Shown here: positions 19,217 to 29,102 of the stretch, piece by piece | Numbering within the stretch: position 1 is the stretch's first letter | How the letters are laid out: each line of letters opens with the position of its first letter | DNA from: Pinibacter aurantiacus | GTDB taxonomy: Bacteria; Bacteroidota; Bacteroidia; Chitinophagales; Chitinophagaceae | Direction of reading: 5' to 3' | Assembly (NCBI RefSeq): GCF_019130065.1 | Contig: NZ_JAHSPG010000018.1 | Location: 434,001-498,000 of the forward strand | DNA: 64,000 nucleotides | Program-made: the position numbers and the translations under genes | The notes under the pieces: generated by a model | The model's input: only the letters and a program-made list of their open reading frames with translations | Database searches by the model: none | Told to the model about the DNA's origin: nothing

Positions 19217-19310
19217 CTTGTCATCCCGACGAAGGAGGGATCTGGGTCTAACACTAGCGAACTCTATGCTTAAACAATCACGCAGATCCCTCCTTCGTCG
19301 GGATGACAAG
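19217..19310. repeat. palindromic dispersed repeat, 28-base perfect arms
   Basis: Arms 19217-19244 and 19283-19310 are perfect inverted copies separated by 38 bases. The arms contain GACGAAGGAGGGATCTG. The element fills the gap between SusD and a thioredoxin-like gene. Its form fits a REP-like or miniature mobile element present in many copies in a genome. It could also fold as a transcript hairpin. Confidence 0.85.
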
Positions 19311-19439
19311 TGGTGTTGCCTGCGGATCAAAAACACCATCCCGTTCAGAAAAATTCGTTGACTAAACGACATTGAATAAGTAAAATCGTCAGATACGTGT
19401 AGGGATATTCCTATACACTCATCAATAAAATAATTTTTT

Positions 19440-20678
19440 ATGCTCAACAGAAATAAAATAACAATGCTCATCCTGATACTGGGAGCAATTGGTTTGCCAG
19501 CAATCATCAATGCGCAGGGAATTGAATTCATGCATGATCTGGATTCTGCATTGGCAAAAGCTAAGGCTGAGAACAAACCTGTTTTTGTAGATTTTTACAC
19601 TTCCTGGTGCGCACCTTGTAAAGAGATGGCCAAAGATGTATTTCCGCAGGAAAAAGTTGGCAGTTTTTACAACAAGCAATTCATCAATTGTAAGGTACAA
19701 TGCGATGACAAAGGAGTGGGTGTGGAGAAGGGAAAACAATACCAGGTCAACGCATACCCTACATTAATGTACCTCGATAAAGACGGTAACATGATTCATA
19801 GTGCAGCCGGTTCCAGCACTCCGGAAGCATTCATTGAGCTGGGCAAAATTGCACTGGATCCAGATCATAATATGTTTACATTGATCAAAGAATGGAATGC
19901 AGGCAACCGCGAGTATGCATTTGTAACCAAATATTTCAAAGCGCTGAAAGATGCCTACAGAGGTGAGAAGCTTAGCAATGACTTCAATACTTATTTTAAT
20001 GAGCTAACCCCTGCAGACAAAGAGAAGAAAGCCACATTTGACCTTGTTCAGCTTGTTAAGGCTGCGCCTTTTTCCTCTCCATTCGAGTACATTGAGGCCA
20101 ACGTAAAAAAATATTACAAGACAGTAGGTAATACAACAGTAGACAAATACATTTCCGATTCTTATTTATGGTATCTAAAGAACATGATTTATCCTGCGAC
20201 CAGGAAAGAATATGAAATTGCCAAGGCAAAGTTCAAGGCTAAAAATTATCCGTATTATAATGAGTTTGCCATGTTCTTTAGCGCATATGAAGTACAGGAT
20301 AGTACCGGCAACATAAATGTTGATGAATACATGAAGCGGGCAGATGCCTTTTTGCAGAAGTATGGTAAGAACAATGATAGCTATACGCTTGCCTTGACAA
20401 GCCTGTTGGGCAATTGCACAGGAAAGCCTGACCAAACCCTGATTGGAATCAAATGGATGGAAGACCTTCTCAAACGAAACCCTGATCCCAAATATCTATC
20501 GACCTACTTCTATATTACTTTGAGAAATTATCATTGTGATAAAGCCCAGGAGATAGCCAATGAAATGCGGGCAAATGCGATCAAGAATAATCAGTCAACG
20601 AAGTCCGTTGACGCACAGATAGCTTCCATCGATTCCTACAGGGCAAGATTGGCAAAGCTAACTGCAGAGAAGAAATAG
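19440..20678 (+). CDS. exported thioredoxin-like protein with long helical tail
   Basis: The 412-residue protein has a signal peptide (ITMLILILGAIGLPAIINAQ). A thioredoxin-fold domain follows, with the redox motif CAPC in VDFYTSWCAPCKEMAKDVF and the cis-proline region NAYPTLMYL. Residues of about 170-412 are mainly helical and may form a TPR-like protein-binding part. It would work as a periplasmic disulfide reductase or isomerase. It follows the SusC/SusD genes, a common neighbour in Bacteroidota uptake loci. Confidence 0.85.
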   Translation: MLNRNKITMLILILGAIGLPAIINAQGIEFMHDLDSALAKAKAENKPVFVDFYTSWCAPCKEMAKDVFPQEKVGSFYNKQFINCKVQCDDKGVGVEKGKQYQVNAYPTLMYLDKDGNMIHSAAGSSTPEAFIELGKIALDPDHNMFTLIKEWNAGNREYAFVTKYFKALKDAYRGEKLSNDFNTYFNELTPADKEKKATFDLVQLVKAAPFSSPFEYIEANVKKYYKTVGNTTVDKYISDSYLWYLKNMIYPATRKEYEIAKAKFKAKNYPYYNEFAMFFSAYEVQDSTGNINVDEYMKRADAFLQKYGKNNDSYTLALTSLLGNCTGKPDQTLIGIKWMEDLLKRNPDPKYLSTYFYITLRNYHCDKAQEIANEMRANAIKNNQSTKSVDAQIASIDSYRARLAKLTAEKK

Positions 20679-20710
20679 CTCATCGCTAGCCTGCACACAT
20701 AAAATAATAC

Positions 20711-20750
20711 GGTGACTGGAAAGACAATCTTGTTTTGCTTTCCAGTCACC
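20711..20750 (+). terminator. hairpin between the two thioredoxin-like genes
   Basis: A perfect 13-base stem (20711-20723 with 20738-20750) closes a 14-base loop between two genes on the same strand. It lacks a downstream T-run, so it may be an mRNA-stabilising or partial terminator hairpin. Confidence 0.55.
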
Positions 20751-20772
20751 ATAACCTTCAATTAAACAACAA

Positions 20773-21903
20773 ATGAAATTAAGCGTAATCGGTCTTGCAG
20801 TTTTGTTGCCCGGCACATTGCTGGCCCAGAAGAAAACAGATTTTTCTATCAAAGGAAAAGTGGGAAATATAAACGCACCTGCAATGGCTTATCTGTCGTA
20901 TCGCCAGGGTAGCCAAAGTATTTCCGATTCAACGAAAATTACAAATGGGAAATTTGCATTCAAAGGAAGCATTGAAGAACCCATACAGGCTACGTTATTG
21001 TTTAACTACACAGGAGGTGGAACCAACGGCAAAAACGTACAACGAAAAACTATTTACCTGGAACCGGGCAAAATGAAAATTGATGGAAAAGATTCTCTCT
21101 CAACAGCCAATGTTTCCGGAAAGATCAATGATGACTATCAAAAACTAAGGATAGCATTGAAGCCAACTACGGACCAGATGACCGCATTCATGGCTGACTA
21201 CAATGCCATGCCACCAGAAAAACAAAAAGACACGGCGGTAAGGTCTGTACTCGATAAAAAATACAATGCTATAATGGAAGAGCAAAAGACAGCTTATCTC
21301 TCTTTCATAAAATCTCATAATGACAATGTAGTAAGCCTCGATGCCCTCAAGAGGTTTGGAGGATCTACTCCTGAATACGATGTAGTGGCTCCATTGTTTA
21401 AATCATTTTCTGAGAACTTGAAAAACAGTGCTGCAGGTAAAGAGTATGCAACCATGCTAACCGGTTTGCAAAACACTGCTGTTGGAGCTATGGCACCTGA
21501 GTTTACGCTGAATGATACTTTGGGAAATCCTGTAAGACTTTCCAGCTACAGAGGCAAATATGTACTGGTTGATTTTTGGGCAAGCTGGTGCGGACCATGC
21601 CGCGCAGAGAATCCCAATGTAGTGAAGTCGTATGCAAAATTTCACGACAAGGGATTTGACATTTTAGGCGTGTCCCTCGATGATGAAACAAGCAAAAAAA
21701 ATTGGCTGAATGCTATCCGCCATGATAAGTTAACATGGCAGCAGGTTTCAGATCTCAAAGGATGGGACAATGAAGTAGCCAAACTTTATGTTATCAAAGC
21801 CATTCCGCAAAATGTATTGCTGGACCCAAGTGGTAAAATCATTGCAAAGAACCTGAGAGCTGAAGAACTTGAAAAGAAGCTTTCACAATTGTTTCCTCTT
21901 TAG
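20773..21903 (+). CDS. exported TlpA-like thiol-disulfide oxidoreductase with DUF4369 N-terminus
   Basis: The 376 residues comprise a signal peptide (IGLAVLLPGTLLAQ), a DUF4369-like beta domain (about 22-130, FSIKGKVGNINAPAMAYLSY), a helical linker and an AhpC/TSA-type thioredoxin domain. That last domain carries the redox motif CGPC in DFWASWCGPCRAENP and the cis-proline loop KAIPQNVLLDPSG. This is the usual Bacteroidota TlpA/ResA-like architecture for periplasmic thiol reduction. It shares direction with the preceding thioredoxin-like gene, so the two may act on the same exported substrates. Confidence 0.9.
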   Translation: MKLSVIGLAVLLPGTLLAQKKTDFSIKGKVGNINAPAMAYLSYRQGSQSISDSTKITNGKFAFKGSIEEPIQATLLFNYTGGGTNGKNVQRKTIYLEPGKMKIDGKDSLSTANVSGKINDDYQKLRIALKPTTDQMTAFMADYNAMPPEKQKDTAVRSVLDKKYNAIMEEQKTAYLSFIKSHNDNVVSLDALKRFGGSTPEYDVVAPLFKSFSENLKNSAAGKEYATMLTGLQNTAVGAMAPEFTLNDTLGNPVRLSSYRGKYVLVDFWASWCGPCRAENPNVVKSYAKFHDKGFDILGVSLDDETSKKNWLNAIRHDKLTWQQVSDLKGWDNEVAKLYVIKAIPQNVLLDPSGKIIAKNLRAEELEKKLSQLFPL

Positions 21904-21955
21904 AAGCAAAAGAAAATTAGCATAAACAATCCAATGCGGTTTCTCTAGCCTGAAA

Positions 21956-22015
21956 GGCTTCGACAAGCTCAGCCGGACAGCAAAAGCGGAGTGTCAGGCT
22001 GAGCTTGTCGAAGCC
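21956..22015. repeat. REP-like palindrome, 24-base arms
   Basis: Arms 21956-21979 and 21992-22015 are inverted copies with one mismatch and a 12-base spacer. They are built on GGCTTCGACAAGCTCAGCC. This core resembles a short palindromic repeat seen in many unrelated bacterial genomes. It lies in the gap between convergent genes. Confidence 0.85.
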
Positions 22016-22112
22016 TCGATCAAACAGAACCAATGTTGTTAAATGGTTTTAAAGAAACGACGTTGAAAAACAACATAAGAATTTGAATGTTTTTTTCTCA
22101 TGTTACGGTATA

Positions 22113-22139
22113 AAAGAGGGGCCCATTGGCCCCCTCTTT
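22113..22139. terminator. terminator between convergent thioredoxin and reductase genes
   Basis: A GC-rich stem (22113-22121 with 22131-22139) is flanked by A/T-rich tracts on both sides and lies ten bases from the stop of the minus-strand reductase. It fits a bidirectional rho-independent terminator. Confidence 0.75.
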
Positions 22140-22148
22140 ATTGCTTCA

Positions 22149-23138
<990 letters not shown>

Positions 23139-23187
23139 CTATTTTTTGTGTTTAGTATGCCACAGCAAAAGCGCTGCAACATTTGTT

Positions 23188-23203
23188 TTGTAAAATTGTA
23201 CAA
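23188..23203. promoter_or_regulatory. short inverted repeat in the divergent AKR/AraC promoter region
   Basis: TTGTA (23188-23192) and TACAA (23199-23203) form a symmetrical site between two divergent starts. It might be a regulator binding site. The symmetry is short and could be chance. Confidence 0.22.
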
Positions 23204-23323
23204 TAAAAGTGGAGCGGCACTTATATGGATTACTGCATTACTTACCATTATTACTTATCTGCCTTTCATGGTATTCATGCCGATACAGGAATGTGTAACT
23301 TTATTCAGTAAAACGATACGGTT

Positions 23324-24220
23324 ATGGAAGAAATAGTAAAACTGGACAGCGTAGATGTTTATAACAAAATGCGGGGAGTAGAAACACTCCATCCATTAAT
23401 TACCGTAATTGATTTGAGCAAAGCTTCGCCAATGCCTGCGCGAACTTTTAATTTTGGTTTATATGCTATCTACCTGAAGGAATTGAAATGCGGTGAATTA
23501 AGATATGGCCGGAGTAACTATGATTTCCAGGAAGGCACATTGGTGTTTACAGCTCCTGGCCAGGTAGTTGGTGTGCAACCCGGTATAAAGACTTTTGAAC
23601 CCAAAGGATGGGCGTTATTGTTTCATCCCGATTTGATCAAAGGCACATCCCTGGGCAAAAACATCCAGGATTACACCTTCTTTTCCTACGAGGTAAATGA
23701 GGCATTGCATCTCTCAGAAAAAGAAAGGCAAATTGTATTGGATTGCTTTTCTAAGATTCAATACGAAATGGAGCGGGCAATTGATAAACATAGCAAAACC
23801 TTAATCGTTTCCAACATTGAATTGTTTCTACACTATTGCCAACGTTTTTACGACCGCCAGTTTATAACCAGGGATAGCAACAATAAAGGCATTTTGGAAA
23901 GATTTGAGCATGTACTTAATGACTATTACACCTCCGGCAAACCGCAAAGCATAGGATTGCCGTCTGTTGCGTTCTGTGCAGACGAACTGCATTTGTCCGC
24001 CAACTACTTTGGAGATCTGATCAAAAAAGAAACCGGAATATCTGCGAAAGAATATATCCAATCCAAAGTCATGGAGATAGCCAAGGAAAAAATTTTTGAT
24101 ATCGATAAGTCCATTAGTGAAATAGCATACGACCTGGGTTTTAAATACCCACAACATTTCACAAGACTGTTTAAGCAGAAAACAGGCATGTCGCCTGTCG
24201 AGTATAGAAATTTGAATTGA
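23324..24220 (+). CDS. AraC-family transcriptional regulator
   Basis: The 298-residue protein has an N-terminal cupin-like sensing domain (about 30-140). Its two C-terminal helix-turn-helix units carry the family pattern (ELHLSANYFGDLIKKETG and ISEIAYDLGFKYPQHFTRLF, then TGMSPVEYR). It lies divergent to the aldo/keto reductase and probably activates it in response to a small molecule. Start and length are normal. Confidence 0.92.
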   Translation: MEEIVKLDSVDVYNKMRGVETLHPLITVIDLSKASPMPARTFNFGLYAIYLKELKCGELRYGRSNYDFQEGTLVFTAPGQVVGVQPGIKTFEPKGWALLFHPDLIKGTSLGKNIQDYTFFSYEVNEALHLSEKERQIVLDCFSKIQYEMERAIDKHSKTLIVSNIELFLHYCQRFYDRQFITRDSNNKGILERFEHVLNDYYTSGKPQSIGLPSVAFCADELHLSANYFGDLIKKETGISAKEYIQSKVMEIAKEKIFDIDKSISEIAYDLGFKYPQHFTRLFKQKTGMSPVEYRNLN

Positions 24221-24722
24221 TAGCACGAGAGTTATTTCGTCTTACTTTTTTTTCTCCCCCTCGGATAATACCATTCTCTCCGAAAATGCATTCTTTCGGT
24301 GATATGAAAAGAATTGTCATAATCAACATCAAACAAAAGGCATAACATGCTGTCTTTTCGTTTGCGTTTATAGCCGTTCGATAGCGTTATTTTCCTTCAA
24401 AAAATCATCCTTTTTAATGATTGCTTCAGCTGATGTGTCCCGCTACTTTTGTTGATAAATACTTTTCAAATTCAATCACTTGCTATTTTATTTCTAAATA
24501 TTTTTTTATAGGTTTATGTATCAACTCCTTAAACTCCTTTCCCTTCAGCAAAACTTCAGTATTGTAAACGTACCGTCATTCTTTTGTTTCAATCGTTTTT
24601 ATTGACCGCTACTAATGTAAAACACAGGCAGTGGCGATAATGATCCGTTGCTCAGGAACCTTTGTTTGCATACATCAAATGTATTCCGACAAACAATCAT
24701 TAAACCTTTAAACTGAGAGAAA
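24221..24722. other. gap upstream of the injection-system locus
   Basis: No gene longer than about 15 codons was credible here. One possible Bacteroidota promoter is visible: ATTG at 24420-24423, a 20-base spacer and TACTTTTG at 24444-24451. It would give a leader of about 260 bases before the first gene of the locus. This is a weak match, and the true promoter may lie closer to 24723. Confidence 0.3.
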
Positions 24723-25898
24723 ATGTTTGGTTCAGTAGTATTGGAAGTGGCAATAGGAATTATTTTCATGTTCATGCTATCCGCAATGATATGCACTGCT
24801 GTCCGCGAAGGCATAGAATCGAAACTGAAAACAAGAGCTGCTTATTTGGAAAGAGGCATCAGGGAACTGCTGCACGATCGGGGAGCAGAAAATATTGCCA
24901 GAAGTTTTTTTGAGCACCCTTTAATAAACGGCTTGTATACCGGCGAATACTCTGTAGAAAAAAAAGCAAGCGAGCCGAAAATATTCGAGAGTGGAAAAAA
25001 TCTTCCGTCCTATATTCCATCGAAAAATTTTGCGCTGACATTGATGGACATTGCTGCAAGAGGACGGGATAACAATGAAGCCGCGGCCAACGCTAATTCT
25101 ACGCCCATCACTGTTGAGTCCGTCAGAGCAAACATTTCGAAGATTGGAAATGTCTACGTGCAAAGAGCGTTTCTCACTGCGCTGGACAGTGCACAAGGCG
25201 ATCTTAATCTTTTACAACAAAACCTTGAGGATTGGTTCAATAGCAGCATGGACAGGATATCCGGCTGGTACAAACGTTCTACTCAATACATTATTTTCTT
25301 TATAGGATTGGTTCTTGCAGTAGGATTAAACATCAACACACTTTCAGTTGCGGATTACCTGTTTCATAATGATGATGAAAGAAAAATAATTGTGACACAG
25401 GCCGAAGCTGTGGTAAAAGATTCAACCTCCACACAAAAGAATTATAGAGATGCAGCAAAAGCGCTGGCTTCCATCAAAATACCCATTGGATGGAATGATG
25501 CTAATAATCCGTTTCACGGGTTTACTACCGATAATAAATACTGGCTTTGGCAATTCATACTAATGCCTTTGTTGGGCTGGCTAATTACCGCGTTCGCTGC
25601 AACGTTGGGCGCACCGTTTTGGTTCGATCTGTTGAACAAGGTTATGGTCATACGATCAACCGTAAAGCCGACTGAGAAAAGTGGAGACGAAGGCTCCGAG
25701 GACAGGCGCAGCAACAAACAACAACCTGTTATCATTGGAGCTGGGGCGCCCGCAGGTGGCGTGCAGCAGCATGCCGCAATTCATGGCGCCACACACGATA
25801 GCGACAGCAATGCTGACTTTTGCGATGTAGTATTAAGTGATACTGATGCAACACCGGATGAAGATTTACCATTAACCTTAGGAGGGGTTCAACAATGA
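24723..25898 (+). CDS. membrane protein at the head of the eCIS locus, unknown function
   Basis: The 391 residues have three hydrophobic segments: about 5-25 (VVLEVAIGIIFMFMLSAMIC), about 187-207 (YIIFFIGLVLAVGLNINTL) and about 275-295 (FILMPLLGWLITAFAATLG). The tail is acidic and flexible (DSDSNADFCDVVLSDTDATPDED). The following amidase gene overlaps it by four bases, so both are made together. I infer a role in anchoring or releasing the particle at the membrane, from position only. Confidence 0.7.
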   Translation: MFGSVVLEVAIGIIFMFMLSAMICTAVREGIESKLKTRAAYLERGIRELLHDRGAENIARSFFEHPLINGLYTGEYSVEKKASEPKIFESGKNLPSYIPSKNFALTLMDIAARGRDNNEAAANANSTPITVESVRANISKIGNVYVQRAFLTALDSAQGDLNLLQQNLEDWFNSSMDRISGWYKRSTQYIIFFIGLVLAVGLNINTLSVADYLFHNDDERKIIVTQAEAVVKDSTSTQKNYRDAAKALASIKIPIGWNDANNPFHGFTTDNKYWLWQFILMPLLGWLITAFAATLGAPFWFDLLNKVMVIRSTVKPTEKSGDEGSEDRRSNKQQPVIIGAGAPAGGVQQHAAIHGATHDSDSNADFCDVVLSDTDATPDEDLPLTLGGVQQ

Positions 25899-26668
25899 GC
25901 TTTACATTAACCTGGCTAAAAGATGTCTTATTACAGGCAGGCCTGAAAGTCGCTCCGGTTGACGGCTGGGAGCGAAGAGGTATTTCAGAAATGGGAGAAG
26001 TGCAAGGTATCTTGTGTCACCATACAGCAGGTTCCAGAAACGGCAACATGCCGTCGCTGGGTATTGTCACAAATGGCAGAAGCGATCTCCACGGGCCATT
26101 GGCACACCTGGGTTTGGGGCGAGATGGCACCTTCTACATCATTGCAGCCGGACGATGCAACCATGCGGGCCCCGGTAGCTGGAACGGCATAACAAGCGGC
26201 AATACACACTTCATTGGAATAGAAGCAGAAAATACCGGCCTGTCAAATGATACGCCATGGCCCGCTGTGCAGTTAGATGCTTACTATCGCGGTGTCGCTG
26301 CAATACTAAAGCACATCGGCAAAGACGCCAGTTTCTGCGCAGGGCATAAAGAGTATGCACTTCCGCGTGGCCGCAAGTCCGATCCTGATTTTGACATGAA
26401 TGCCTTCAGATCCAAGGTCAGCGACATTCTTAACGGAGCCACACGGCCATCGCCGCTTATTCCCGCAGTGAATGCAAACGGCATAAGAACAATACGCCGG
26501 GGCGATTCCGGTAACCTCGTTAAACAACTACAAGCCAAACTATCACTTACTCAAGACGGCGTTTTTGGACCGGGAACAGAAGCCGCCGTGCGCGAATTTC
26601 AACGACAAAACAGACTTGTGCCCGATGGAATTATCGGACCGAAATCCTGGGCAATACTTGGTCTTTGA
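25895..26668 (+). CDS. N-acetylmuramoyl-L-alanine amidase with peptidoglycan-binding domain
   Basis: The 257-residue protein has an amidase_2 domain with zinc-ligand histidines in ILCHHTAGSRNGN and GHKEYALPRGRKSDPDFDM. A substrate-pocket stretch reads CNHAGPGSWNG. A PG_binding_1 domain follows (about 195-257, GDSGNLVKQLQAKL and DGVFGPGTEAAVREFQRQN). It would cut the amide bond between muramic acid and the stem peptide. No signal peptide is visible, so it needs lysis, a holin-like partner or the particle itself to reach the wall. Start-stop overlap with the membrane protein upstream suggests they act as a pair. Confidence 0.88.
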   Translation: MSFTLTWLKDVLLQAGLKVAPVDGWERRGISEMGEVQGILCHHTAGSRNGNMPSLGIVTNGRSDLHGPLAHLGLGRDGTFYIIAAGRCNHAGPGSWNGITSGNTHFIGIEAENTGLSNDTPWPAVQLDAYYRGVAAILKHIGKDASFCAGHKEYALPRGRKSDPDFDMNAFRSKVSDILNGATRPSPLIPAVNANGIRTIRRGDSGNLVKQLQAKLSLTQDGVFGPGTEAAVREFQRQNRLVPDGIIGPKSWAILGL

Positions 26669-26934
26669 CTTATTTAAAGCCAACTCAAATTGAGTTTTGC
26701 CACCATGATGCCAACTCCATGATTTATTTCGACTAACTACTTTTCAGGTTGTCTTGAAAAACATTTAACCGGCTGCAGACACCAGGTTTCCGGCAAGCCC
26801 GTGTGAAGTATTTACGCACGCTTGTTTGAAGGCACCGTTTAATTGACTAAATTTATTACAGCCCTGCGCCGTACATCTCTGATCGCCACCCACAATCCCT
26901 CCCTGGCATTATAACACTCTAATTAACTAGAAGT
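26669..26934. other. 266-base gap inside the eCIS locus
   Basis: No gene was seen. A small perfect palindrome occurs near 26683-26697 (AACTCAA/TTGAGTT). The gap may hold a promoter for the DUF4255 gene. Confidence 0.3.
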
Positions 26935-27555
26935 ATGATTGATAATGCTTTAAAGATAATCGCCAACGAGGTGAACAAATATGTGGTTCGCAAACTTGAC
27001 CCGGACAGGGACCCGTCATCTACCAAACGCATAGCAACCGGCAATGTGGCAAAGGCACAGGATGCAGATGCGGGAGGTGCAAGACCTGATGCACTAACAA
27101 CACCGGGCATTCTCACCCTGGTAAACCTTGAAGAAGAAAGACTCGCAAAATCTGTAAACAATTATGTAAGAGTAGGCGACAAAGTTGAATACCGCAATCC
27201 AAAAGTATACCTGAATTTATATTGCCTCTTTGCGGTCAACCACAGTTCATACGATACTGCACTACAATACCTTTCACTGATCATACAATTTTTTCAATAC
27301 CGTCCTTTTATTGACCACAAAAACACACCGCCCGATAATGGCCTTGTGCTCGACAGAAAAGTCGATAAACTGATATTTGATATGGTATCGCTCAATTCCG
27401 AACAGGTGAACCATTTGTGGGCGATACTGGGTGGAAAGTATTTGCCTTCTGTGTTATACAAAGTGCGCATGGTAACAATTGAAGACGACGCTATCGATAT
27501 GATCGGCGATCCTATTACACAACTTGCAATGCAAGGACAGGCTGTAGAAAAATAA
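26935..27555 (+). CDS. DUF4255 (Afp16/Pvc16-like) tail cap protein
   Basis: The 206-residue product opens with IDNALKIIANEVNKYVVRKLD and has the family's middle (YLNLYCLFAVNHSSYDTALQYLSLIIQFFQYRP). A C-terminal part ends in PSVLYKVRMVTIEDDA. In Afp/PVC particles this protein caps the far end of the tube and sheath and fixes tail length together with the tape measure. The next gene is seven bases downstream. Confidence 0.88.
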   Translation: MIDNALKIIANEVNKYVVRKLDPDRDPSSTKRIATGNVAKAQDADAGGARPDALTTPGILTLVNLEEERLAKSVNNYVRVGDKVEYRNPKVYLNLYCLFAVNHSSYDTALQYLSLIIQFFQYRPFIDHKNTPPDNGLVLDRKVDKLIFDMVSLNSEQVNHLWAILGGKYLPSVLYKVRMVTIEDDAIDMIGDPITQLAMQGQAVEK

Positions 27556-27562
27556 CAACGCT

Positions 27563-28942
27563 ATGACACTCAACTATACAGTACTTTTCAACATAGAGCT
27601 TTTGCATGAATATTTTTTTGATCGCAAATGCAATGTACTTTCCATCATACCCTCACAGGATTGCAAAACGCTGGCAACCAGCATGCGCCTGTTGTTTCGC
27701 AGCATCAACAATACGTTTATAACATTCATTCAGCAGAACGAAAGCGGCGAGCCATTTCTGAATACAGATAAAATCAAAATGTTCAGAAGTTCATACGGCA
27801 ACAAAGTATTGAGGTTTTATTTGAAAGTTAATGATCCTGCATTTTTCAACTACACTAACCTGCCCACACTGGCGGCTGCAAACAGCAAATTGTATTTCAG
27901 TAATCTATCAGAGAATCTGCAAAACCAAATTCTTTATTTGAGCGCACCGGTTGCAGCCTACGATGCTACTAAAACTTACATGCCCGGAGACCTTGCCATG
28001 GACGCCGCCACCGGTAACATTTATGAAGCCGTTCGAAAAAACAATCCAGCAAAAAAAACAAAGTTGACAGACAACACAATATGGGCACTTAAAGGACTTT
28101 CCACTTTTGATTCGATTGAAAATTACGCACCGGGCAAAACTTATATGACTGGAGAATTTGTGCGTCAGTCCAATAGCGACAATATATTTGAAGCCGCAAA
28201 ACGAAACACCGGCAAGACTGCGAAGGACCTTTCAGATGCGTCCGTTTGGATACCAAGAGGAAAAGGGCAATTGCAATATGCGGCAGGCAACGATGTTATT
28301 TCGTGCAGCAATGGGGCGTATTTTTTTCAACTGCCCGCTGCCGTCAAGAAAGCCGATGTATCAATACTCGCGTTCAACTTCGATACAAAAAAACCGGCAT
28401 TTGATGTGGTGATAAAAAAAGAAACAAGAAAGTTTGATAGTGCTGTAACACAGGTAAGTATTGATCTTTCCACTCTTGACCCGGGTAAGTATGTGATCAA
28501 AGTGAATGATGAAACAAGCACTGTTTACTACGACCCAACACTCGACGGCAATGGTATTCTCGGCATCATTGAAATATACAATCACTTGCTGGCTAAAGAC
28601 GAATTCTCACTGCTTGACGACAATGAAAAAATCAAACACGCAAAATATAGTCTTGTATTTCCAAACAGGAGAGTGTTGTGGAAATATGTAAGAAAAGATG
28701 GGAGGGCAAAAAGCATCACCGACACAGGCGAGACCGGTTACTCATTTACATTGGACGGGGAAGAGTTTGTGTCGGCAACGCCCATTCCACTTTCGGAAGA
28801 TGCATTGAAAACTTTGAAGCTTGAATTCAGCTCCAAGGATTTCAGTATATCCCCATTGCCCAACCCTTCTGTGCTGCGCCTCAGCAGGCATACGCAGGAT
28901 GATTTTGACTACTTGTGTTCGGAAACCTATTTAAATTACTAG
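27563..28942 (+). CDS. eCIS-associated protein with two carbohydrate-binding-like repeats
   Basis: The 459-residue protein has an N-terminal domain (FNIELLHEYFFDRKCNVLSI) of unknown family. Two consecutive repeats follow at about 132-180 and 186-235 (KTYMPGDLAMDAATGNIYEA and KTYMTGEFVRQSNSDNIFEA, each ending with a W in NTIWALKG / ASVWIPRG). They look like CBM5/12 (chitin-binding type 3) modules. The C-terminal half is beta-rich. It is seven bases after the cap gene, so it is probably part of the particle or its cargo. A cap adaptor, a surface-binding protein or a fibre substitute are all possible. Confidence 0.6.
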   Translation: MTLNYTVLFNIELLHEYFFDRKCNVLSIIPSQDCKTLATSMRLLFRSINNTFITFIQQNESGEPFLNTDKIKMFRSSYGNKVLRFYLKVNDPAFFNYTNLPTLAAANSKLYFSNLSENLQNQILYLSAPVAAYDATKTYMPGDLAMDAATGNIYEAVRKNNPAKKTKLTDNTIWALKGLSTFDSIENYAPGKTYMTGEFVRQSNSDNIFEAAKRNTGKTAKDLSDASVWIPRGKGQLQYAAGNDVISCSNGAYFFQLPAAVKKADVSILAFNFDTKKPAFDVVIKKETRKFDSAVTQVSIDLSTLDPGKYVIKVNDETSTVYYDPTLDGNGILGIIEIYNHLLAKDEFSLLDDNEKIKHAKYSLVFPNRRVLWKYVRKDGRAKSITDTGETGYSFTLDGEEFVSATPIPLSEDALKTLKLEFSSKDFSISPLPNPSVLRLSRHTQDDFDYLCSETYLNY

Positions 28943-28952
28943 GCCCCACTTC

Positions 28953-29084
28953 TTTTAACCACAGAGGAAAGGAGAGGTGTCACAAAAAAATAGTTGTTAC
29001 CCGCGAAGAAGAACGGAGAAAATAATAGTGACAAACAAACCTCCTTTACTCTGTGAAAAAAACCTCCGTAACTCTGTGGTAAAA
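28953..29084. repeat. dispersed palindromic repeat around CACAGAG motifs
   Basis: An arm at 28953-28974 (with CCACAGAGGAAAGGAG) is repeated in inverted form twice, at 29041-29055 and 29064-29084. The first inverted copy differs by one base over 15. The element spans the gap before the first large DUF4157 gene and explains why the reading frame extends upstream of its true start. Confidence 0.7.
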
Positions 29085-29102
29085 AACGGCAACTTAAACA
29101 GC

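Noticed and set aside
28977-29102. GTG start for the first giant DUF4157 gene
   Set aside because: The added 42 residues are the translation of a palindromic repeat. The paralogue starts at the equivalent of 29103.
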